Shown here: in pieces, positions 27,801 through 36,891 of the stretch | How the letters are laid out: every line of letters starts with the position of its first letter | Position numbering within the stretch: the stretch's first letter is position 1 | From: an uncultured Bacteroidales bacterium | GTDB lineage: Bacteria; Bacteroidota; Bacteroidia; Bacteroidales; P3 | Assembly: GCA_949291555.1 (NCBI GenBank) | Contig: CASEWE010000010.1 | Span: 1-64,000 of the forward strand | Reading direction: 5' to 3' | DNA: 64,000 nt | The notes under the pieces: generated by a model | Seen by the model: the letters and a program-made list of their open reading frames with translations, nothing else | Databases searched by the model: none | What the model was told of the DNA's origin: nothing | Made by a program: the position numbers and the translations under genes

Positions 27801-28336
27801 TCCGCCAGCGCGATGCCTTGCAGGCCGATTTCCTGCAGTGGGACCGGCTCAACCGCTTGTTCGGGGATGCCACCGGGGCCAAGTTCCGGCGGATCGTGCT
27901 CAACTTCATCATGGACGAGCTGCTTTCCTACGCCAACGAGCATCTGTGCCGGCTTTCGGATCGCTACCGCCTGGAGAGCAGCCCGGGTTCGTTCGTGGTT
28001 TTGGTGCGCGACCTGCACGACGGGGGCAGCCTCCGTTCGGCCGCGTCCTTGTCGGGCGGGGAGAGCTTCCTGGTGTCTTTGGCCCTGGCCTTGGGCCTGG
28101 CTTCGTTCGGGGGAACGCGCCTTTCGACCGATATCCTTTTCATCGACGAGGGTTTCGGGACCTTGAGCAGCAACGCCTTGGAGCCGGCTATCGAGGCCTT
28201 GGAACGCCTGCAGCAGCGCGACGGGCGGAAAGTGGGGCTTATCAGCCATGTGGGCCTGCTGCAGGAGCGCATCCGGGCGCAGGTTCGGGTGGAAAGGGCC
28301 GACCCCACCCGCAGCCGGGTATGGGTGACGGATTAA
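24830..28336 (+). CDS. sbcC: Exonuclease SbcCD subunit C (SMC-like ATPase)
   Basis: A 1168-aa Rad50/SbcC ATPase. Walker A CGETGSGKSTLLDA is at about residue 35-48. Long coiled coils flank a zinc hook CPVCG at about residue 546. Near the C-terminus the ABC signature LSGGESFLVSLALALGLASFG (about 1074) precedes Walker B ILFIDEGFGTLSS, with the His switch in SHVGLLQERI. It drives ATP-dependent opening of the SbcD nuclease and joining of DNA ends. The start MKFKRLEIRNLASIETAEI is the standard SbcC N-terminus. Confidence 0.95.
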   Translation: MKFKRLEIRNLASIETAEIDFEKGPLARHPIFLICGETGSGKSTLLDAICLALYDNSPRFEASSSNSFEVKNLQIRNNDQKQILKENTVEGWARLDFEGNDGKAYSARWTVRRLRRSLEREPKREWSLSWVDGGQEQTLVQVWEIKAKIQEVVGLSFEQFCRTSMLAQGEFTRFLKSNDNEKADILEKLADAGYFAKVGERIYQKAAAKQQACQEAEREIALLEVLSPEELQGLQAEKAGILSQLEACGRRLDDLQGKCSWLEKEQQLQQQAATAREGLSSAKAAMESEAYKEKEQLRQDWEQSVEARLYRKNLAGIGQEAEGVEAALAEALQELARLLSGKQALEQALAQEETAIGQLQDRLKAEEGHRDMYRESQAILVRLQAVAEARDAYRDASKKKRQAEADILEKQKEAEELAGKIEGLRPAIDQQEEKLRALQEECGKADLQDLHEKQSAASLRIEKIEDAKRKLEDMGRIVEARGRLEKEAGELSLQQEKLRQESEALEKSEEDAGKELDEAGKLLEAVKSSVGDMAKALRAALHVGDACPVCGAKVSALLRDEDFQKAYDPVKQRYEEAGAACREIAGKRSANQSKQEICRKSLETLREKEEECGQDFGKASAAFAGSLRKAGIEAAGIEPEGKEPEQPAFWEKSAGEDPGGIPWAEIPLQTERISRLLEEKASAAGKEKENLENAIRAANAQAKALQAMQAAKDGLLKQEKELTGAQSKCKADLAALQAGRSAWETQMDASRKTVDDQRQALEESISWPDWKEAFASDPEAFKKRLQEASEAFLADSKALEDKAHARDLREKERDSASESFSAMKKQLGQAFPAEASGKWEEERPPKDLPKLCTALQARFASLLSQKESCARQRAEIAGKLAGFHAAHPGIGPERLDFLMGHATEAEAARQYSERCRKTFTEAEAAVAQAGKLLQTHAAGKPALSEGEDRETLPGLLEESRRESGRLNRELGALDQRLEADSRRREGLKEKIRQRDALQADFLQWDRLNRLFGDATGAKFRRIVLNFIMDELLSYANEHLCRLSDRYRLESSPGSFVVLVRDLHDGGSLRSAASLSGGESFLVSLALALGLASFGGTRLSTDILFIDEGFGTLSSNALEPAIEALERLQQRDGRKVGLISHVGLLQERIRAQVRVERADPTRSRVWVTD

Positions 28337-28446
28337 GGGGGCGGGCGTTTTCGAGGGGATAACGGCCCGCGGGCTTGGGGGGGAATGAGTGTGGCGGAGC
28401 GGAGAGCGGCTATTTCGATTCGATTTTTGTTTATTTTTCTACTTGA

Positions 28447-28483
28447 TTTTTTTTTTTTTTTTTTGTCTAAAACGCTATCTTTG
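28447..28483 (+). promoter_or_regulatory. 18-T tract and -7 box TATCTTTG of the lipoprotein gene
   Basis: A run of 18 T (28447-28464) ends 11 bases before a -7 box TATCTTTG (28476-28483). The spacing to any TTTG inside or at the end of the T-run is short, so the exact -33 is unclear. The T-run is the only long homopolymer of this length in the window and could slip during replication. Confidence 0.6.
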
Positions 28484-28609
28484 TGCGTGGACGGGGCTTC
28501 CTTTTCCTGTGGGAAGGGGGGCGCGTTGGGGGCTGCTGCCGTCTTGCCGGCGGCGGGAATCCCGAAATTCAGGAAGCATTCATAAGTCATTCACAAAAAA
28601 AAGGAAGCC

Positions 28610-29053
28610 ATGGAAAAGCTTGTACGTTTGTTCGCGATGTTCCTCTCGATCCTGTTGCTTTTTTCCGCCTGCAAGCCGGACGGAACGGACGGGGATGGGT
28701 GGAAGGAACCGGAAGTCTGGATTACCGATACTGGAAATAATAGAGCAAGGATTCATCTTAAAGGAGATACTGCGTATTTCTTGGTGGAAGGAGGTGAGTC
28801 TTATTTTCATGCAGGAGCTCTGAAAGGGATTCGGGAAATGGAAACTTATATTTTCGACTTTCCTGCGCTTGTCCCTGTCGATTCCGATGTGTATTTGCCG
28901 CTGGCGGACGGGGATGGCTATATCCTGCCTGCAAGCACTTCCACGTTATACGTTGCGTATTATATTAAAGCGGTCAACCGGGATGCGAGCGGCAAGGTAG
29001 TCAATGTTTTTTACCAGTTGAGAAATTTTATTCCTTACGAGGGATGGTACTAA
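28610..29053 (+). CDS. Small surface or periplasmic lipoprotein, unknown function
   Basis: A 147-aa protein with a lipoprotein signal (MEKLVRLFAMFLSILLLFSAC, lipobox LFSAC with Cys at residue 21), followed by a short Asp/Gly-rich linker. The mature part is beta-rich with no family I recognise. It has its own promoter with a T18 tract. It lies alone between sbcC and an unlinked small ORF; base use is less GC-rich in the middle than in neighbours, a hint of recent acquisition. Confidence 0.8.
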   Translation: MEKLVRLFAMFLSILLLFSACKPDGTDGDGWKEPEVWITDTGNNRARIHLKGDTAYFLVEGGESYFHAGALKGIREMETYIFDFPALVPVDSDVYLPLADGDGYILPASTSTLYVAYYIKAVNRDASGKVVNVFYQLRNFIPYEGWY

Positions 29054-29347
29054 CGGATATATGAAAACAAGCTCGCCTCTTTTCCATCCGGGCCGTTCCC
29101 CCGGCTCTTTCCTCGCGGCAAGGAAGCGGGCATGAACGCTTTCCGGGGAGAAAAGGCGAGGAAAAACCCGAAGAAAAGCGGCGGGATATTTTGCCGGGTG
29201 GGATATTTTTTGTAGGTTAGGGCTGGTTTTTTCTGGAATTTTCCGGGAAACCGGCCGGAATTGGCGTCCGCAGACGGGGCCTGGGCCGGTTTCCCCTGAC
29301 GAAAACGGATAGGAATAGCGAGAAACTCACCGCCTAAACGAAGCCTT

Positions 29348-29668
29348 ATGCCCGCCTTGCCTTTTTTCTGCTCGGTTCCGGTATTCGATCCGGAGAGGTA
29401 CAAGTTGGTTTGCCGGAGATCCGACCTTCGCCGGCAGAAGGTGCAGGCCGACCGCTTTTACCTCGTTTTCCGGGCCGAATGGGATTATGCCAGCTCCGAT
29501 ACCGGCACCATCCAGTTCCTGGAGGCCTCTTTCCAGGACAACCTGATCCGGCTGAAGGAAGTGGACGGCTCGGCCATCATCGTGAAGGAAGTGCCGTACA
29601 AGGACAAGCGTAAATACGTGGAGATTTCCTCCTTCCTTTCCTTCAATGGCGGTTTTTCCATGGCTTGA
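29348..29668 (+). CDS. Hypothetical protein of about 106 aa
   Basis: A short frame whose product (DRFYLVFRAEWDYASS, TIQFLEASFQDNLIRL, KEVPYKDKRKYVEISS) looks like a genuine small beta-rich protein. It has no signal peptide and no recognised family. The frame opposite (29327-29806, minus) is less protein-like, so I prefer the plus strand. No promoter box is seen in the 294-base gap upstream, which otherwise looks empty. It may be a truncated gene. Confidence 0.45.
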   Translation: MPALPFFCSVPVFDPERYKLVCRRSDLRRQKVQADRFYLVFRAEWDYASSDTGTIQFLEASFQDNLIRLKEVDGSAIIVKEVPYKDKRKYVEISSFLSFNGGFSMA

Positions 29669-29836
29669 AGCGTTGCGCGCGGGGCGTCGGGAATGCCCGG
29701 CAAACCGCCACGGGAAGCCCCAACGCCGTTTCCCTTCATCCCCTTGAGCGGCGGAAAGCAGGACGGCCGTTTTTCCGCATCGTCCCCATTCCTTTTTCCG
29801 ATGCATGCCCGTAAGCCGGCGTCTGCCAGCAGCCGG

Positions 29837-30355
29837 TTACCAGTTCACGAACGCCCGTTGGTAAATGTCGTCCACCAGTTCTTCGGTGATTTCCTCGATA
29901 AGGCCCGATTCGACCGAGGAAAGGCTGAGCTGGGCGTCGTAGTCGCGGTAGCGGGAAAAGCTCTGGGAGAAGCTGAATTTTTCATCGAAACGGTTCACGT
30001 ACTTCACCTGCACGGTAATGGTAAGCCGGTTGAGCGCCGCCTGGTCGTTGCTCTGGATCGACTGGGGCGTTACGGTATAGCCGGTGATGGAACCCGAGAA
30101 CTGCAGGTCGGCGAAGCCGTCCACGATGGGCAGGTTGCTCTGGTTGCTGAGGTACTCCTTGAGGCGGTCGGTGAACACCGAGCTGAGGGTGGGCTGCACG
30201 GAGGCGGCCTGGTTGCGGAAATAGCCCACGCTGATGGTCTTGGCTTCGGCGGGGATGGAGGCCCCGGTGAAGGAGTAGATCCCGCACGATGCCGGCAGGA
30301 GGAACAGCAAGGCGGGAAGCAGCGCGGGAAGGATTGTCTGCAGGCGGCGTTTCAT
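29837..30355 (-). CDS. lptE: LPS-assembly lipoprotein LptE
   Basis: A 172-aa lipoprotein of the Bacteroidetes LptE family, which plugs LptD and helps insert LPS in the outer membrane. Signal and lipobox are MKRRLQTILPALLPALLFLL then LLPASC; the mature start is CGIYSFTGASIPAEAKTISV, with the family pattern YFRNQA and PTLSSVFTDRLKEYL. The ATG at 30355 gives the proper signal; the one at 30379 adds 8 residues. It lies 80 bases downstream of the sigma-54 activator in the same direction, a gene order common in Bacteroidetes. Confidence 0.85.
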   Translation of the reverse strand: MKRRLQTILPALLPALLFLLPASCGIYSFTGASIPAEAKTISVGYFRNQAASVQPTLSSVFTDRLKEYLSNQSNLPIVDGFADLQFSGSITGYTVTPQSIQSNDQAALNRLTITVQVKYVNRFDEKFSFSQSFSRYRDYDAQLSLSSVESGLIEEITEELVDDIYQRAFVNW

Positions 30356-30434
30356 GGGCGTTTCGTTTCGTTTTTCCACTTTTTCCGGGTCGGCGCGGGG
30401 GAGGGTTTCCTGCCCGGCGGCGCTTTCCTTGCGC

Positions 30435-31727
<1,293 letters not shown>

Positions 31728-31778
31728 ATCGCAGGGGTTGGGGCGGGAATCCGGGCGAGCGCCGTCCCGGATAGCCGG

Positions 31779-32492
31779 CTATTTCATGTTGGTGTAGACG
31801 TTCTGCACGTCGTCGTCCTCCTCGATTTTCTCCACTAAGCGCTGCACGTCTTCCTGCTCGGCCTCGCTCAGTTCCTTGGTGTCGGTCGGGATGCGGTCGA
31901 AACGGGCGCTGACCAATTCGAAGCCGTTGCTCTCGATGTATTTCTGGATGTCGCCGTAGGCTTCGAAAGGGGCGTAGATGGCGATGTCGCCGGTTTCCTC
32001 GTCGAGGAACACTTCATCGATGCCGCAGTCGATCAGCTCCAGTTCCAGGTCGTCCATGGCGATGCCTTCCTTGGGCTTGATGTTGAACACGCATTTGTGC
32101 TCGAACATGAAGGAAAGGCAGCCGGTGACGCCCAAGGAGCAGCCGGCCTTGGTAAAGTACGAACGCAGGTTGGCCACGGTGCGCTGGTGGTTGTCGGTGG
32201 CCGTTTCGATGAGGATGCCGATGCCGTGCGGCCCGTATCCTTCATACACGATTTCCTTGTAATCCTTGTGGTCTTTCTCGGAAGCCCGGCGGATGGCGCG
32301 TTCGATGTTGTCCTTGGGCATGTTCTCCGACTTGGCGGTCTGGATGATGGCCCGCAGGCGGGGGTTGGAGGCCGGGTCGCTCCCGCTTTTGGCGGCAATG
32401 GTGATTTCTTTTCCTAAACGGGTAAATGTCCGGGCCATGTTGCCCCAGCGTTTGAACTTGCGGGCTTTCCGGTATTCGAATGCTCTTCCCAT
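31779..32492 (-). CDS. yebC: YebC/PmpR-family protein
   Basis: A 237-aa YebC-family protein, near the usual length of about 240 aa. Conserved N-terminus MGRAFEYRKARKFKRWGNMA, then KEITIAAKSGSDPASNPRLR and the family motif MPKDNIERAIRRAS. The C-terminal acidic part follows YEGYGPHGIGILIE. Some members bind DNA, and more recent work links the family to translation of proline-rich stretches. It follows yidC by 145 bases and precedes the sigma-54 activator by 51 bases. Confidence 0.93.
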   Translation of the reverse strand: MGRAFEYRKARKFKRWGNMARTFTRLGKEITIAAKSGSDPASNPRLRAIIQTAKSENMPKDNIERAIRRASEKDHKDYKEIVYEGYGPHGIGILIETATDNHQRTVANLRSYFTKAGCSLGVTGCLSFMFEHKCVFNIKPKEGIAMDDLELELIDCGIDEVFLDEETGDIAIYAPFEAYGDIQKYIESNGFELVSARFDRIPTDTKELSEAEQEDVQRLVEKIEEDDDVQNVYTNMK

Positions 32493-32637
32493 ATTGTGTC
32501 GTTTTCTTTTTTTGTTGGATTTCCCAATTTTTTCCGCCCTTGGCGGAGGCTTCCGGGCTTCCGGCTGCGGCCTTCAGCGGGACGGGGCCGCCTCGCCAAG
32601 GCCAGCCACGTTTATCCAAGGCTTGCGGGGCAGCGGC

Positions 32638-34539
32638 TCAACGGCGGCGCTGGCGGGCCTGTTCCCGGGCTATCTCCTGCTGGCGGCGGGCCATTTCCTC
32701 CAGCCGCATCTGGAATTTGGATTTCTTCACGGGCTTCTTTTTGTTTTCCTGGATTTTGGCCAGGACTTTGTCATCGTCTATGAGCTTGCGGATGATGAAC
32801 ATTTGCAGGAAGGTGAAGATGGAGGACAGGAAATAGTAGTAGTTCAGGGCGGCCGAGTAGCTGTTGAGGAAGGCCAGCAGCATGACCGGCATGAAGTACA
32901 TCATGAATTTCATGCCCGGCATGGTGCTGGAAGAGGGCTGCATCCGCATCGTGACGCGGGTGTAGAAGAAGTTCGACACCGCCATCAGCAAGGCGAAGAG
33001 GCTGATATGCGCCCCGTAGAAAGGGATGTTGAACGGCAGGTCGAGGATGCTGTCGTAGCTCGAAAGGTCGTCGGACCAGAGGAACGGCTGCTGCCGCAGT
33101 TCGAACGAGGAAGGTATGAAGCGGAACATGGCCAGCAGGATGGGGAATTGCAGCAGGAGCGGGATGCAGCCCGACATGGGGCTGATGCCGGCTTTCTTGT
33201 AGAGCGCCATCATGGCCCGCTGCTTGTCCATGGCTTGCTCCTGCTTGGGGTATTTCTTGTTGAGCTCGTTCAATTCGGGCTGTATGACCCGCATTTTGGC
33301 CGAAGAGACGTACGATTTGAACGTGAGCGGGAAAATCACGATTTTGAGCAGGATGGTGAGGATGAGGATGATGATCCCGTAGTTGAGGCCTTTGGCTTCC
33401 AGGAAGTCGAAGACGGGAATGACCGCGAAACGGTTGATCCATTGCATGAGGAAGAAGCTCCAGCCCAAGGGGATCTGGCGTTCCAGGTCCAGATGGAAGT
33501 CGCGCAGGATGCGGTACTTGTTCGGCCCGGCGTAAAGCTGCATGTCCACGTTCTGGAAGGAGTCTCCTTGGTAGGGGATCCCGATGACGGCTTCCATGTC
33601 TTTCAGGTAATCCGGGCCGGCGGCCTTGCGGGTGTAGTTCCGGATGCCGGCGCTGGGAAACTCGCTTCCGGCAATGAGCGTGAGGCTGAAGAACTGCTGC
33701 TTGAACGATATCCATTTGGCCGGCGTGGAAAGTTCCTCCTCGTCGTCCTTGTTCTCTTTCAGGTATCGCGCCTTGTCGGTTACGGGCTTGTAATGCACGG
33801 CCGTGTACATGCGCTCGATGTCCTTGGCTTTCTCGAATTGCTCCAGGCGGGCTTTCCATACCAGGTCGATGAAGCTCGTGTTGGAGGCGATCAGGTCCTC
33901 GGTATTGACGAAATTCAGGTCGAATCCCATCATGTAGCTGTCTCCGCGCACCGTGTAGACGAACTCGATGTAGCGCGTCCGGTCGAAAGCCGGTTTCCCG
34001 GCCGAATCGGCCTGGGGGGCGTTCGCGTAGAGGCGCATGCGGATCTCGAGGCTGTCGCTCCCTTCCACTTGCAGGGTCTCGGGCGCGATGCACTCGAAGT
34101 AGTACTCGTCCGTGCGGATAGTGCGGTTCCAAGCGAAGAATTGCAAGTAGAAGTCGGAAAGCCGTTCGTCGAACAGCGTCAGATCCTCTTTTTTATAGGT
34201 GAGGTAGTCTTTGAGGGTGATGCCGGCGATCCGGCCGCCCCGGGTGGTGAAGTCCACGCGGAATACCTCGTTTTCCACTTGGAGAAGCCGGGCTTGGCCA
34301 TCGCTCGCGGCGGAAAAGGGGTGATGGGGGTCGAAATGCTTCCTCCCGGCCGAATCTTCCTTTGCGGGCAGGGGCTGCTGCAGCGGGACGGCGGCTTCGT
34401 TGCCTGCTTGCGCCGGGCTTTGGGAATAGGTGGGACTGGCGGCCTTGCGCTGCTTTTCCATCCGGGATGTCTGCCAGTAGGAAAAGCCTAACAGGACCAA
34501 GAACATCAAGACCAAACCGATAATGCTCTGCTTGCTCAT
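32638..34539 (-). CDS. yidC: Membrane protein insertase YidC
   Basis: A 633-aa YidC/Oxa1 insertase of the long Gram-negative type. N-terminal TM anchor (SIIGLVLMFLVLLGFSYW), periplasmic beta domain (about 80-360), then the insertase core: a first core TM around YGIIILILTILLKIVIFPLT, the cytoplasmic hairpin LNELNKKYPKQEQAMDKQ, the hydrophobic segment MSGCIPLLLQFPILLAMF, and the later pair with SPTM-type helices. A basic C-terminus (KKKPVKKSKFQ) is ribosome-facing. It inserts inner-membrane proteins alone or with Sec. A good promoter lies at 34652-34682. Confidence 0.95.
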   Translation of the reverse strand: MSKQSIIGLVLMFLVLLGFSYWQTSRMEKQRKAASPTYSQSPAQAGNEAAVPLQQPLPAKEDSAGRKHFDPHHPFSAASDGQARLLQVENEVFRVDFTTRGGRIAGITLKDYLTYKKEDLTLFDERLSDFYLQFFAWNRTIRTDEYYFECIAPETLQVEGSDSLEIRMRLYANAPQADSAGKPAFDRTRYIEFVYTVRGDSYMMGFDLNFVNTEDLIASNTSFIDLVWKARLEQFEKAKDIERMYTAVHYKPVTDKARYLKENKDDEEELSTPAKWISFKQQFFSLTLIAGSEFPSAGIRNYTRKAAGPDYLKDMEAVIGIPYQGDSFQNVDMQLYAGPNKYRILRDFHLDLERQIPLGWSFFLMQWINRFAVIPVFDFLEAKGLNYGIIILILTILLKIVIFPLTFKSYVSSAKMRVIQPELNELNKKYPKQEQAMDKQRAMMALYKKAGISPMSGCIPLLLQFPILLAMFRFIPSSFELRQQPFLWSDDLSSYDSILDLPFNIPFYGAHISLFALLMAVSNFFYTRVTMRMQPSSSTMPGMKFMMYFMPVMLLAFLNSYSAALNYYYFLSSIFTFLQMFIIRKLIDDDKVLAKIQENKKKPVKKSKFQMRLEEMARRQQEIAREQARQRRR

Positions 34540-34651
34540 TCTTTTTCTTCGGGATAAGTGGGTAAAGGCCTCCGGACTTCTTCCGGTGGCCGGAGCCGGC
34601 TTCCCGGCTGGAAAGCGGTGGAGATGCCGCGGCAGGGGTCGCCAAAACGGG

Positions 34652-34682
34652 CAAAGGTAGGCAAAAAATGTTTTCTGGCAAA
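34652..34682 (-). promoter_or_regulatory. yidC promoter
   Basis: On the minus strand TTTG (34682-34679) and TACCTTTG (34659-34652) are 19 bases apart, matching the Bacteroidetes consensus. Leader length to the yidC ATG at 34539 would be about 105 bases. The 410-bp divergent gap to exbB otherwise shows no gene. Confidence 0.7.
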
Positions 34683-34949
34683 CAGGCTCCCGGCGACCCG
34701 GCTTCCCGTGCGGGCGCGTGCGGCGGCATTCCTAACAGGCCGTTGTTTATTATTCATCGGGCCGGGCCATGCCGGGCAAGCGAAAATGCTTTACATTCGC
34801 GAAGTTTTAAACGTTTTCCGCAAACGGGTCGTCCGGAACCCGCGGCATTCGTCTTGGAACGGGCAAGTTCCGGGAACGGCGGCTGCAGGGCAACGGGAGG
34901 AAAGCCTTTGGGAAAACGACTAAGGAAAAGCAAACTAAAAAGACAAGCC

Positions 34950-35651
34950 ATGCTGTTGCAGATAACGCAAGCGATAGACACGGCGGCCGCCTTGCCGGAG
35001 GCCGCCCTCCAAGCGGTTCAGACGCAGGAAAAGATCCCGGTGATGGAACTGGCCGTGAAAGGGGGCTGGATCATGATCCCGATCGTGCTGCTTTTGTTCG
35101 TGAGCATTTACGTGTTCGTGGAGCGCTGGATCGTCATCAACAAGGCCTCCCGCGACGAATCGGCCCTGATGGCCTCGGTACGGGACTATGTCATGGACGA
35201 CCGCCTGGATTCGGCCAAGACCTTGTGCCGCAACACTTGCACCCCTACGGCCCGGATCATCGAGAAGGGCATCGACCGCATCGGCAAGCCGGTGGAAAAC
35301 ATCAAGTCGGCGATGGAAGACGCAGGGAACATCGAGGTGGCTCGTCTGGAGCGGAATATCAGCTGGTTGTCGACCACGGCCGGGGCTGCGCCCATGATCG
35401 GTTTCCTCGGTACGGTGACCGGCATGGTGCGGGTCTTTTTCGATATGGCTTCCAAAGGGAACAATATCGAAGTGGGCACCTTGGCCGACGGGATGTACCA
35501 GGCCATGGTGACGACCGTGGCCGGCTTGATCGTGGGGATTATCGCATATGTGTGCTACAATTTCATCGTTTCGCGCATCAGCCGCGCCACGCACGTGTTC
35601 GAAAGCCGTTCGGCCGAGTTCATGGACCTGCTCAACGAACCGGTGCGGTAG
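34950..35651 (+). CDS. exbB: MotA/TolQ/ExbB proton channel family protein
   Basis: A 233-aa ExbB/TolQ protein with three membrane segments: WIMIPIVLLLFVSIYVFVERW (about 32-52), AAPMIGFLGTVTGMVRVFF (about 145-163), and VTTVAGLIVGIIAYVCYNF (about 190-208). Conserved GLLGTVxGM-like motif is present as GFLGTVTGM. It forms the proton channel powering TonB. The ATG at 34950 follows A-rich sequence. It leads an exbB-exbD-tonB-like cluster. Confidence 0.92.
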   Translation: MLLQITQAIDTAAALPEAALQAVQTQEKIPVMELAVKGGWIMIPIVLLLFVSIYVFVERWIVINKASRDESALMASVRDYVMDDRLDSAKTLCRNTCTPTARIIEKGIDRIGKPVENIKSAMEDAGNIEVARLERNISWLSTTAGAAPMIGFLGTVTGMVRVFFDMASKGNNIEVGTLADGMYQAMVTTVAGLIVGIIAYVCYNFIVSRISRATHVFESRSAEFMDLLNEPVR

Positions 35652-35696
35652 TCCCGGGAATGGATTTCCCTTTGGAAAACAAGAAAAGGAAGCGCT

Positions 35697-36110
35697 ATGG
35701 CCTTGAAATCCCGCTACAAGCAAGATTTGAACTTCAGTTCGGCCTCGATGTCGGATCTGGTGTTCCTCTTGCTGATATTTTTCATCCTGCTTTCCACCAT
35801 GGTCAGCCCCAATGCCATCAAGCTGCTTTTGCCCAGCAGCAACAGCAAGACGATGGCCAAGCAGAATTACACCATTTATATCAATGACCAGTACCAGTAC
35901 TTCGTGGAGCAGACCTACGTGGAACCGGCCGATCTGGAACAGGCCATCTACCAGATGGCAAGTTCGGCGCCGGAATCCACCATCGTCTTGCGGGTCGACC
36001 GCACCGTGCCGGTGCAGTACCTGGTACGGGCCATGGATGCGGTCAATGCGGTCAACGAAGAGACCGGTTTCAAATTGAAAGTCATTTTGGCTACGGCTCC
36101 GCATGAATAA
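35697..36110 (+). CDS. exbD: Biopolymer transport protein ExbD
   Basis: A 137-aa ExbD/TolR protein. One N-terminal membrane segment with the channel Asp in ASMSDLVFLLLIFFILLSTM, then a periplasmic domain with YPDVxxRVD-like VLRVDRTVPVQYLVRAMD. It pairs with ExbB in the proton-driven motor. Its end overlaps tonB by 8 bases, and its start is 45 bases after exbB. Confidence 0.92.
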   Translation: MALKSRYKQDLNFSSASMSDLVFLLLIFFILLSTMVSPNAIKLLLPSSNSKTMAKQNYTIYINDQYQYFVEQTYVEPADLEQAIYQMASSAPESTIVLRVDRTVPVQYLVRAMDAVNAVNEETGFKLKVILATAPHE

Positions 36111-36891
36111 GGAAAACAGCGAAAAGAAAGCCCGGTACATGGCTTTGGCCGTCACGTTCGCGGCAGCCGTGCTGTCGTGGGCGATCCTGCTCTTTTGCGG
36201 GTTGTACCGCCCGTTCCCGCCTCCGCCGGAATACGGCTTGGAGGTGAACTTGGGCTACAGCCCGACGGGTACGGGAAGCCTGCAGGCCATGGACCCGGAG
36301 GCGACTCCGCAGACAGCGGAGCCGGAGCCTTCGGCAGCCAACCGGGAAGAAGCCGTGACGGTGTCCGACCCGGAAGCGCCCGCTTTGCCCGAGGCGGCAC
36401 CGGAACCGGTTCAGCCATCCCCGAAAAGGGAGCGGGAACCGGAGCAAGTGGAAAAGAAGCCGGCCGAGCCGGAATTGAATCCCTTGGCCCTTTATCCCGG
36501 AAAGCGGAAGGGAACGGAAAATTCCTCGCAAGGGGAAGGGGAGCAGGCCGGCGACCAAGGGAAGCCCTCGGGAGACGTGAACGCCCAAGGATATGCCGGC
36601 AGCGGAGGCTCGGGCGGCATATCCTTTTCGTTGAACGGACGGACGCTGATGTCGTTGGTGAAGCCGGCATACGATTCGGAGGAAGAAGGGACGGTCGTGG
36701 TGCGGATCTGGGTGGACAGGCAAGGCCGCGTCACCCGGGTTTCGGCAGGGGTGAAAGGCACGACCACCATGGATCAGAACCTGTGGCGGACGGCGGCGGC
36801 AGCGGCGGCGCAGTCGCGTTTCGTTCCTAAGGAAAACGCGCCCGAAGAACAGGTGGGAACCATCAGCTACCGCTTTGTGAGGGGCTCATGA
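36103..36891 (+). CDS. tonB: Energy transducer TonB
   Basis: A 262-aa TonB-family protein. One N-terminal TM (MALAVTFAAAVLSWAILLFC, about 10-30), a long Pro/Glu-rich span (about 60-125), and a Gly/Ser-rich stretch. The C-terminal TonB-like domain (about 180-262) has GTVVVRIWVDRQGRVTRVS and RFVPKENAPEEQVGTISY. With ExbB and ExbD it drives uptake through TonB-dependent receptors such as that at 53258. It overlaps exbD by 8 bases and the next gene by 4. Confidence 0.9.
   Translation: MNKENSEKKARYMALAVTFAAAVLSWAILLFCGLYRPFPPPPEYGLEVNLGYSPTGTGSLQAMDPEATPQTAEPEPSAANREEAVTVSDPEAPALPEAAPEPVQPSPKREREPEQVEKKPAEPELNPLALYPGKRKGTENSSQGEGEQAGDQGKPSGDVNAQGYAGSGGSGGISFSLNGRTLMSLVKPAYDSEEEGTVVVRIWVDRQGRVTRVSAGVKGTTTMDQNLWRTAAAAAAQSRFVPKENAPEEQVGTISYRFVRGS

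Noticed and set aside
24548..28249. A 1233-aa minus-strand open frame opposite sbcC
   Set aside because: It is a shadow of the GC-rich sbcC gene. The product has low-complexity Leu/Gln/Arg/Gly composition and no motif, whereas sbcC on the other strand has all family motifs.
29054..29347. A possible gene in the gap after the small lipoprotein
   Set aside because: Frames here are short and unlike proteins; no promoter or hairpin is seen.
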